From NCBI GenBank assembly GCA_963693365.1, contig CAVNZM010000010.1:868001-932000 (forward strand): a DNA stretch of 64,000 bases. Direction: 5' to 3'. Source of the stretch: Amoebidium appalachense (lineage: Eukaryota; Ichthyosporea). Positions 40,653 to 52,632 of this stretch are shown in pieces (within the stretch, counting starts at the first letter, position 1; every line of letters begins with the position of its first letter). Under the pieces are notes generated by a model. The model was not told where the DNA came from, did not search any database, and saw nothing but the letters and a program-made list of their open reading frames with translations. The position numbers were made by a program, and so were the translations under genes.

Positions 40653-42985
40653 GAATGCGTCATAAAGTACGGAGTACACAAGAACAAACGGATAACACGA
40701 TGCAGAATGCAAGCCATACATAAAGAGTATGCATAATAAGCAGAGCCCATCCTCAGGGGGGTCCCACGTCATCCACAGTACCCGAGTTTCGACCTATTCA
40801 CCTCGTTAACGAAACCCAACTCAGATACTGTTTCGCTTGAACATGGGTAGGTCACCCGTCTTGATCAGAGACGAGCAGGGTTGCTTATGCAGGCAAGGGC
40901 AGTGGGAAAGGCCGGGGGTTCAAGTTGCAGCAGTAAGCAGAAGCAAGAAAACAGGGGGGATTGGCAGGAGGGAACTCACCGAGACAGTTGCAATGTAAAT
41001 GAAGCCACCGGCAGTCAGAGGGAGAATCCAAAGTGTGGACTCAGCGAGATCCTTGGCCATCAACCCAAGTACTGTGTGCACACACATGGTGAGGTACTGT
41101 TTGCATATCTCATGCATTAGTGAAGTACTTTGTGCACATACATGGTGAGGTACTGTGTGCACGCACATGGTGAGGTACTGTTTGCATATCTCATGTATTA
41201 TGAAGTACTGTGTGCACACACATGGTGAGGTACTGTGTGCACACACATGGTGAGGTACTGTGTGCACGCACATGGTGAGGTACTGTTTGCATATCTCATT
41301 AATTAGTGAAGAACTGTGTGCACATACATGGTGAGGTATGGTGTGAACACACATGGTGAGGTACTGTTTGCATATCTCATGCATTATGAAGTACTGTGTG
41401 CACATACATGGTGAGGTACTGTTTGCATATCTCATGCATTATGAAGTACTGTGTGCACACACATGGTGAGGTACTGTTTGCATATCTCATGCATTATGAA
41501 GCACTGTGTGCACACACTTGGTGAGGTACTGTTTGCATATCTCATGCACTATGAAGTACTGTGTGCACATACATGCTGAGGTACTGTGTGCACGACATGG
41601 TGAGGTACTGTTTGCATATCTCACGCATTAGTGAAGTACTGTGTGCACTTATCATTGGTGAGGTACTGTTGGCATGTGTAGTATATGCACACATAATTAG
41701 CTGTAGTGTGTGCACTTATCATACCATAACAAAATTTACATAGTATATAATGAGTATATCTTGATATACTTTTTATACACTATTTGCCGTTGTCATTTTT
41801 ACCATACCACTTTTGGTTAGTATTTATTAAGTATATTGCAGGAGCGGGCGCAGTCGCCGCCGCATGCCCGCGACCCGTGCGGTCGTGCCTGATGCGCGAT
41901 TGAGCGTTCGACTCCAATCAGGATCGATCTGATTAAAAGATATACTATACTACCGTAGTATATCTTTTGGCTCTTTCATATGATCGACGTACTAAAGCAT
42001 ATCGATTTCGAATACCTTTTTCACGACCTTACCAGACTAGGTAGGTCGGCAATATACTTATTATGTTCGAAACAAAAAGTGTTATGATAAAAGATGTCTA
42101 TTATTATTATAACGTGTTATGGTAATAGACGTCTGTTAGTGAGGTACTTTCTGCAAACATCATCATTGAGACGCGATTTGCATATATACTGTATAATTAA
42201 ATTACTGGTGAAGCAGTGTGCGCACACATCATTAGCGGGGCAATGTTGCATATATGCTGTGTAATCTTGTCAACAGCAAATTTCTGTGTGCACGTGGGGG
42301 AAGGGGGGAGGTGGGGACAGGGCACTTACTGCATCCAACCATGGCACCAATTGCAGTCGAGAACTGTGCCATCATCGCCTGTGGAAATAAATTCGTGTTG
42401 GCCAGGTTTTTCTTTAACCTCTTGAGGACCGTAAATATAACGAGATCGAGATCGAGGTCACCAGCACGGAGACGACCAAGTTTGTGCTCTAATGTGAACA
42501 CGAAGTTAATAGGAACTGGCCAGATAAAAGTTGCACGAGATCAGAAATTACACTTATCCTTCGTCTTATGCAAAAAAAAATTGAACTTTACTCCAATAAC
42601 GATACCTTGTATATGGTGTATCTACAAAGGGTGCTTGCCGGCTTAACGAGTCAATGACGACATCGAAATATACTGTCAATGCAATCTTCTGATTGGACCA
42701 TTCTGAACATGGCTCCAAATGACAAAACATGATTGGCCGGTTCAGTCGACATTCGATGGCAACTCCAAGATTTTCTCAAAATCTCGAAAGTCACTTCAGA
42801 AACATATATAAAAGTATACGAAATAATGATATTCTCCCAAAACCATCTTAGTAACGTTTGTAGGTAAGACATATACCTGTCGGCATATGCAATTTATTTG
42901 AGCTTTTTCTATCGATTATGAGCCGTTATAGAGTTGTTTAGGTCCCTACCGGCTGCCGGTAGATTCAATTAGCCCGGTCCTCTAG

Positions 42986-43028
<43 letters not shown>

Positions 43029-43680
43029 GAAACTGTTGAGATTATTTCTTCTATCTCGTCTGTAGAGATATATTTGGACAGAATATTATCGATAAGGCGG
43101 AATTAGCAAGTGCACACATGCGATAACTTACAGCACATGAGAAAGGATACTTCAAAATTCGTATTGTAAGTCTTGTGGGTTTCCGAAATGATTGTAATAT
43201 TAGAATGCCGCCATGCAATATGACGCGTGGGTTTCCGAAATGATTGTAATATTAGAATGCCGCCATGCAATATGACGCACAGAATCACTACTAACGACAA
43301 AAAGCAGCTCATGGGGAGTATGAGATGTTAGTCAATTAGCGGAAAGGGAGAGGGGGGGGGGGGGGGGAGGTTAGAATGTGTCACGGAGTATAAAGTACAC
43401 GTTCACAACGGACAGACAACACCAGCCGGTATGCCAAAACACGCTCATGCAGCATACAGTGGGGGAGGGGTTTTGGGGGGGGGGGGGGGGGGGGGGATGT
43501 ATGCATTAGAGGGTCAAGCATACGGAGGAGACACAAAAGGACAATATATAATCCGTCACAAAAATGAAAACTCGAAAAAAAGGTATTTTAATTTGGAACA
43601 CACAAACAAAGGTGCAGGAAGAAGATACTTGAACAGAGCCCATAATCAGGGGGTTCCTAGTCGGAGGAGGGGGGAGAAGG

Positions 43681-43717
<37 letters not shown>

Positions 43718-43793
43718 TTACCCTTTGTTTCGAGAAGCCAGACTGCACCAAAATGGCAAAGTCGCCAATCTCATGCGGCACCTGTGTGTGTGT

Positions 43794-43881
<88 letters not shown>

Positions 43882-43948
43882 GTGTGTGTGTGTGCGTGTG
43901 TGTGTGCGTGTGTAGCTGTGTATTGGTATTTTGTGTGTGTGTGTGTCT

Positions 43949-43980
<32 letters not shown>

Positions 43981-44155
43981 AGAGGGACGGGGGCAGTGAT
44001 TCAATAAAAGTACCCCTATGAAAAGGGAAAAGGGCTCCCAGTTTGACGGACGGGTAGGCATAATAAGGGGGGAAGAGTCATACAGGGCGCCAAGCCTGGA
44101 AGCAAATAATTTCAACCATAGGAGGGGAAAGGGCGGGAAGGGGAATGGGGGAAGT

Positions 44156-44188
<33 letters not shown>

Positions 44189-44676
44189 GAAGGGAAAAAT
44201 CCGCCAGTATGACGGTATGGGAAGGACACGGTACAAAGAGTCAGGCACGTGACTACACAGGGACTTTCTCATGTATGTATCCTTGTACCTGTGCGTGCCT
44301 TTGGGGGAAGGAGGGGGAGGTGAGGGGGGGGAAGGGGGGGGGGGGGGGAGGGGGTTTGAATGCGTCATAACGTACGAAGTACACAAGAACAACGGATAAC
44401 ACGATGCGCAATGCAAACCATACATAAAGAGTATGCATAATAAGCAGAGCCCATCCTCAGGGGGAGGCCCACGTCATCCACAGTACCCGAGTTTCGACCC
44501 ATTCACCTCGTTAACGAAACCCAACTCAGATACTGTTTCACTTGAACATGGGTGGGTCACCCGTCTTGATCAGAGACGAGCAGGGTTACTTATGCAGGCA
44601 AAGGCAGTGAGAAAGGCCGGGGGTTAAAGTTGCAGCAGTAAGCAGAGGCAAGAAAAATATAGATAGGAACTCAGGA

Positions 44677-44720
<44 letters not shown>

Positions 44721-45800
44721 GGGCGAGGAGGTGAAGGCAAGGGGAAAGACGGGGGGGGGGGGGGGGAGGGGGGGAGGGGGGGAGGGGGGGGGGGGGGGGG
44801 GGAAGGAGGGGTTAGAATGAGCAGCACTGTACGACATACAAAGTACAAGTACACATGAGAAACACGGTGCAGGACACATGCAACGGCAAACATTCAAGTA
44901 TGCAACATCAGGAACTCGCGCAGCATGCTAAATGAGCAGAGCCCATCCTCAGGGGAGAAGGGGAAGGGGCCAGGTGGGGCGGGGGGGGGGGGGGGGGGGG
45001 GGGGTTTGAATGCGTCAAAAAGTACGAAGTACACAAGAACAAACGGATAACACGATGCAGAATGCAAGCCATACATAAAGAGTATGCATAATAAGCAGAG
45101 CCCATCCTCAGGGGGGGCCCACGTCATCCACAGTACCCGAGTTTCGACGGGGGGGGGGGGGGGAGAGGGGGAGGGTTGGAGTACCTCGTGCATGAGAATA
45201 GCAAGGGTGGTGGTGAAACCAACATTGTCGCTAACCAGATAGCTCGCACCAATGGCTAGCCCATCGGTGAAGTTGTGGGAGAAGTCAGCCACTAGATTGA
45301 GGTAGCCTGCAACCTAAAAAGGTTATTTTGTGGGTTAGTTGGTTGGTTGGATGGTTGGGACGCAGGGTGAGCGGGGAGATGGAAAGGGGTATCGAGGCGC
45401 CGGGGGGAAATGGGGGGAGAGGCGAGGAAGGGGGGTGGGGGTGTGGGGTGGGTGGGTGGGGTGGGGGGTAGAGGGGAGGGTGGAGGGGGGGATAGATGTA
45501 GCTGTGCCTGAGCTGACACAAAAACCCCCAGTGTGTGTGAGAAGGAAGAGCCACACACACACAAACACACTGGCAGGCGTACACAAACATACATCCAAAT
45601 ACACACAGGTGTGCACACATGCACACCCGCACACACACATACAAACACACACACCCGCACACACACATACAAACACACACACCCGCACACACACATACAA
45701 ACACACACACCCGCACACACACATACAACACACACACCCGCACACACACATACAAACACACACACACACAGACACATACATGCACACATACACACGCACG

Positions 45801-45831
<31 letters not shown>

Positions 45832-46417
45832 GCGCGCGCGCATACACACACACATACACACACACACATACACACACACACCTTGATGTGGTGCTCCTCG
45901 TGTGCCTCCTCTTTCTTCTCTTCCTTCTTGTCGTCTTTCTTCTCCCCCTTGGCTGGCTCCTTCTTTTCGGCTGCATTGAATTAAAACATATTAAAACACA
46001 TTAAAGGAGATTAAAACACATCAAAATATCAAAACAGATAAAAGCTTAATCTCATAACCACGTGTAAAACATTTTAAAGCAATCAGAAAACACTCTTCAA
46101 AGCGTGAAGCCGGCTGCAAACACGCTAAACAACTTACATGCTTCTACATTTCACCTATGATGGTGACACTAAAAACGCTACAGAAAAACAAAAGTTCAAA
46201 CGACTGCGATATCGTTCTATCCCAATGCAACTCCCCCTCTCCCCTCCCCGTGTGTGTGTGTGCGCACGTGTGCGTGCGTGCGCCTGCGTGCATGCGTGTG
46301 CGTGCACATGGCAGGACGGATGTGTGCGTGTGCGTGCGCAGGGGAGGACCGAGGTAGGTGGGTGATCCTAAAGGAATACATCCTATAAGGCCCAGGCACA
46401 CAACTTCAAACATACAG

Positions 46418-46458
<41 letters not shown>

Positions 46459-47168
46459 GGGGGGGGGGGGGGGGGGGGAACTCTCACCATGCGAGTGGCC
46501 GTGGCTGTGTGAGTGACCGTGGCCGCCCTCCCCGCTGTATGCCCGCATGGCTTTCTCCAAAACAAAAAAAGCTGTGAGGCCAACCATCACCCACAGGCCA
46601 ACTGCCGTGGACTGTGTGTGTGTGAGTGTGTGTGTGTTTGTGTGTGTGTGTGTGTATGGGGGGGGGGGGGGGGGGGGGGGGGGGGGAGAAGGGGGGAGGA
46701 GAAAAGGAGTAATCGGGAGTGGGGGAGGTGGATGTGTGTCTTGAACAGCATACACAAAGGGGGGGGGGGGGGGGGGGGGGGGGGGAGGGGGAGGGTAGGT
46801 AGAATGAGGAGCACCGTACGAAGTAGAACTACACGAAAAACACGGTGAAGGAAATGCAAAAGCCAACATGGAATCTCCAATAGCAAAGCGTAGCTATAGT
46901 ATGCATCATAAGCAGAGCCCATTGTCAGGGGGGGGGGTAGGGGGGGGAAGAATGGGAGTGAAGGAGGGGAGGGGGGGGGGGGAGGGGAGTGGGGGGGGAG
47001 AGGGAGAGGGGGACGGGGTGGGGGGGGGGGAATGGGGAATAAGAGATTGTTGTAGAGTAAGAAGTAAAGGTTTATGAAAGACAAGGCGGAAGTGGCAAAG
47101 CACACACAAAGAATATGGATCACATGCTGAGCCCACCCCCAGGAAGGGACGGGGAAGTGGGAAGGGGT

Positions 47169-47255
<87 letters not shown>

Positions 47256-47600
47256 AGGGGTCGGGGCAAGGGGGGGGGGGGGGGGGGGGGGGTCGGGGGG
47301 CATGGGGTTCGTACGTGGCTGTGGTCATGTGCACCCTCCGAGTGTGAATGGCTGTGAGAGTGACTGTGCGCATCCTCTCCCTGGGGGGAATAGATACGTC
47401 AGCGTTGTTTTTATATTATTTAATGATATTTCTGAGAAGAAGGGGGGGGGGGGGTATTCATCTGTGTGTGTGGTGTTGCATAAGTGACCGGGGGGGGGGG
47501 GGGGGGGGGGGGGGGCAGCATTCATGTGTGTGTTTGCATATGTAACATATGTGTGTGTGCCTGAGTGTGTGGAATCCCTGGGGGGGGGGGGGGGGGGGGG

Positions 47601-47634
<34 letters not shown>

Positions 47635-47725
47635 TTTGAATGCGTCATAAGGTACGAAGTACACATAAACAACGGACAACGAGATGCAGAGTACATACAG
47701 AGTGTGTATAATCAGCAAAGCCAAT

Positions 47726-47788
<63 letters not shown>

Positions 47789-48047
47789 CGTGCTCGTGTT
47801 TACGTGCTCGTGAGATGTGTGTCTGTGTGTGCATGGTGTGTCGATGTGCGTGTGAATCCGTAAGTGTCAGCAATATCGCACATGGGGAGCATCGTTCTAT
47901 GCCAGAACCCTCCCTCACTGGCATTTCTGCCAACTAATGCATTTCTGTTTATGTATTTTCTGTCTTTCTTGCTTGATTTGCTTAGATATGGGATAGATGT
48001 TGATAGGTGGATGCGCGAGGGGATGGCCGGTGTGTGCGCGCGCGCGC

Positions 48048-48090
<43 letters not shown>

Positions 48091-48141
48091 ATGGGGGCGG
48101 AGGGGGGGGGGAGGGGGGATGATGCATGCATTACGGGGGTG

Positions 48142-48212
<71 letters not shown>

Positions 48213-48375
48213 TGGAGGGGAGTGGGGAAGCAGCATGGAAGCATGGAGTCACGAGAAAAACAACAAAAGCGAAAAAAACTAAACGCCGGGGTGAGGGCCA
48301 GGGGGGGGAGGGGGGGGTTGTAATGTATGAAGAAGGTTTCAATGCGCAAGTGTGGGGTTGGGGGGAGAGGGAAAA

Positions 48376-48412
<37 letters not shown>

Positions 48413-48794
48413 ATGGGCATACGTGGTGATGGTGGGGGTCGAGCGCATGAGGGAGGAGATGAAGGAAGACGTCACCAAGAAGGCCACCGGCAGCAAAGGC
48501 CAGCAGGGTGTTGAGCAGCCTAAAAATTAAATGGTTAGTCGTGAAATTTGGTGGATTTTTGGTCGATAAACGGAGCATAAATCAAAAAGCATAAATTATG
48601 GGAAGTGGTGAATTGGCTAAAATGTGATCGATGAAGCCTATGAACATAAATTATGATTAGTGGTGAAATTTAAGGGAAAACTGGTTGGAATATTCTAAAA
48701 ACAGTCACCATTCAAAATATTGGTAGTGCAAAGACATGCTAGACAAGCAGAGGAAAGGTGGAGGAACGGGGTGAATCACAAAGTGAGAGGGGTT

Positions 48795-48875
<81 letters not shown>

Positions 48876-49805
48876 GAATGCGGAACACGGTACGAAGTAT
48901 GCATACACGATGAGAACTATGGTGCAGGACACATGCAAAGGCAAACATTCAAGTATGCAACATCAGCCATGCGCACAGTATGCGTCATAAGCAGAGCCCA
49001 TCCTCAGAGAGGGCCCAAGTCATCAATTGCGTCTCAGTTTCGACCCCTTAGCCCGCGTATATACGACGCTCCAACTCAGACAGCAGCATCAACTGAACTT
49101 GGGTGGGTCAACCCGTCTTGATCAAAGTCGAGCAGGGTTGCTTATGCAAGCAAGGTGGGCAAAACGGTGAATATGTGTGTGCAAACTAATGCAGTGCAGC
49201 GAAAAACGCGTATGTGCTTACAGATGCACGACACAGAGCAACCATGCCCGGTTGCATGGGGGGAGGGGGGGGGGTATTCATGAGAAGGTCAAAATCATGG
49301 AAAAGGATGCAAAACAAAAAAGCAAACACAAACCGTGGGCGGCCCCGGGGGGCGGAGGGGGGGGGGGGGGGGGGGGGGGAGGATAAATTTACTTGTCACC
49401 CTGTGCGGGCTTGTTGCCGATAGGGATGAAGGGGAGGATGAAGACGGGGGCAGCACAGACTACAGCTGTGGCCCCAATGGCCTTACCCCACACCCCCTCC
49501 CTCTGCTTTCTGAGGGGGGGAGAGGGGGGGGGGGGGGGGGGTTAGCATGTGTTTCGGAATACGCAGTACACATTCGTGGTCAACAATACAATGCAGATGG
49601 CAAAGCACACATGGGGGGGGGAGGGGGGAGGGGGAATGAGAGGGGAGGAAAGGGGGGAAGCAGCAGCGGCGGCGGGGAGGGGGGGGGGGGCGGGGGGAGG
49701 GTTGGGTAAGGACGTCGGGAGATAGGAGGGGTGTGTTGAAGGAGGGATACATGCATTTGAGGATGGGAAACAAAGTGAAGAGGTGGAAGTGGGGGTGGAG
49801 GGGGG

Positions 49806-49851
<46 letters not shown>

Positions 49852-50126
49852 GGGCAGGGGGGGGAAAGGCGGCATAAGCACAGTGTAGGAATAGGGGACT
49901 GAAACGAAGTCGGGAAGGGTGGGGTAAGAGAGATGATGTGATAGTGGAAGTGATGGAGATGATTGGAGTTTGTGTGTGTATCCGTGTGTGCCTGCATGTG
50001 TGCATGTGTGCATGTGTGTGTGTGTGCGCACGCGTGTGAATGTGTGTGTAAGTGTGTGTGTGTGAGTGTGTGGTGTGTGTGTGTGTGTGTGTGTGTGTGG
50101 TTGTGTGTGTGTGCTCGCGCGCGGTT

Positions 50127-50157
<31 letters not shown>

Positions 50158-50721
50158 GGGGGTATACATGAACGGGTACTGTGTACACAGAAACAAGGCC
50201 TTTTCTCAAAAAAGGGCAGAGGGGGGGGAGGGGGGAGGGGCTGGGGGAGCGGGGGGATAAAGAGAAACGAGGCAAGCGTCTGGAGGGCCTGGAAAGAGGA
50301 TCAAGAAAAAGGGAATGAGAAAGCCGCGGAGTGGGGAGGGGGACGGGGCTTTAGAGGAGTGAAATGTCCTTCAAGGCAGGGAAGGAGGGATGAACAGAGA
50401 TGAGAGTGGGGGAGGTGACAGTGGTGGTAGGTGGGGAGTTGCGTTGGTGGGTGGGTGGTTTTGGTGGTGGTGGTGGGGGGGGGGGGGGGGGGGGGGTGTG
50501 TGGAGAGGGTGGTGGGGAGTTACGCTACATTTCGGACAGATAAATGGTTATAGATAAAAGAAACGGAGAAAGAAAAATGGAACACTAACCTCCCTCTCTC
50601 CCTCTCACCCGCTTTATCTCCCCACCCACAACCACCAATTTTTGATACCCACGTACACCCTCACAAAACAAACACACGGAAAAAAAAAAATACAAACACA
50701 TACACACCACACCCCATCACA

Positions 50722-50752
<31 letters not shown>

Positions 50753-50754
50753 CC

Positions 50755-50785
<31 letters not shown>

Positions 50786-50815
50786 ACACGCAACACACAC
50801 TCACAAACACACGCA

Positions 50816-50846
<31 letters not shown>

Positions 50847-50864
50847 GTGCAGGTACGCGCACAC

Positions 50865-50935
<71 letters not shown>

Positions 50936-52562
50936 GACACACACACCAGTACATACTTCACAGGGTAGGCAGGCCGGATCTCGCTATGCACGTGACCGTG
51001 GTCATCATCCCCGTGTGAGTGTGTGTGTCCGTGGTCCGCGTGATCGTGCGTGTGCCCATGAGCTTCCTCCCCATGGGAATGTGTGTGTCCATGATCATCA
51101 TGAGCATGAACATGACCATGATCGCCGTGATCGTGCGTGTGGCCGTGGTGGTCATCGTGAGCGTGCACATGCCCGTGATCTTCATGGGAATGAACATGTC
51201 CATGATCCTCATGAGAGTGAACATGACCATGATCCTCATGAGAGTGCCCAAGATCTTTGTGAGAATGAACATGGCCATGATCCTCCTCTACCACCTCCTC
51301 CTTGGGCTTGGAATACCAGTGACGATGATCGTGGTGATGATCATCGTGGTCATGGCCATGGTCGTGATCGTGGTCATGGGCGTGAACATGCCCGTGTCCA
51401 CCGTGGGAATGAGTGTGCTCGTGCGCCAGAAGCTGCCTGCGTGGAGGAGGGGTTTTAGAGATGTGGCACGAGAGGGAGAAGGGGAGAGAGCAGGGGAGGG
51501 AGGCGGGCGACAGAGAGAGAGGCTTGTATTGAGCCGGGAAGTATGGGTAAGGTAAAGGGAAGGGGGGGGGGTTTGAATGCGTCATAAAGTACGAAGTACG
51601 CAAGAACAACGGATAACACGATGCAGAATGCAAGCCATACATAAAGAGCATGCATAATAAGCAGAGCTCATTCTCAGGGGGAGTGTGCAGGAGGAGAGGG
51701 GGGAGGGAGGGGGAGGGGGAGGGGAGGGGTAAAAGGGGAAAGGGGAGAGGGGGGATGAATAGAGACGGGCGACGCAAAGAAAGTCGGAGCTGGCAGGACC
51801 AGGGGGGTTGTTGGGGGCGAAGGGGAGGGGGTGGTGGTGGTGGTGGGGGTGGGGGGGAGATAAAGACCTTAGGGAAAGGGAGGGAAAATGCTTGGGGCGG
51901 AGACAAGCCGGGATGTGCTTATTTGTGTTTGGGGGGGGGTGGGGGGGGGGAGGGGGCGGAAGGAGGAGGGGGGGGAGGGGGGGGGAGACAAAATGAAGAA
52001 CAATCTAGCTATCTAGGTTTATTTTCTTGCAAGAAGAAGATCAAAAAACTGGTGCTGAGTCCCAAGTAAATGAATATAGAAAGTCATTCTTCTTTCGATT
52101 TTTAGCTTGCTTGATATTGTACGTTCTGCATAGGTTTCAGGGCGAGAGGGCATCATTATACGATAGGGGCTTGGGTGTGCGCGTATAAACTTCCCATACA
52201 GGTGTGTGTTCGTCCGAGGGGGCGTTCACGTGTACGTGTCCGTTTGCATGCGTTTGTTTTGTCACTGTTTCAGAAGATGTGAAGTGGCTACTGTAGGGTG
52301 AACCGTTCAAGTATACGAGGCATTGAGAAGCGCGGAACCATGGAACCAAATAACGAATAAGACTTTTAATGGGGGCACAGGTGAGGGGCAAATCGAAGTG
52401 GAAAAAACTAAGCGAGGAGAGTGGAACAGAGGAGGAGGTGTGCAAGTGGGGCCGGAGGGGGTGGGGGGGGGGGGAGAGGGGGAGGGGGTGGGGAGGGGGG
52501 GGGAGGGGGGGGAGGGGAGGGAGGGGAAGTGGGCAGGGAAAGAGCTGGGATGGGGAAGGGGG

Positions 52563-52632
<70 letters not shown>

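Noticed and set aside
42651-42872. 73-codon minus-strand frame in a ZIP intron
   Set aside because: No motif, and the flanking ZIP exons already join in phase across it.
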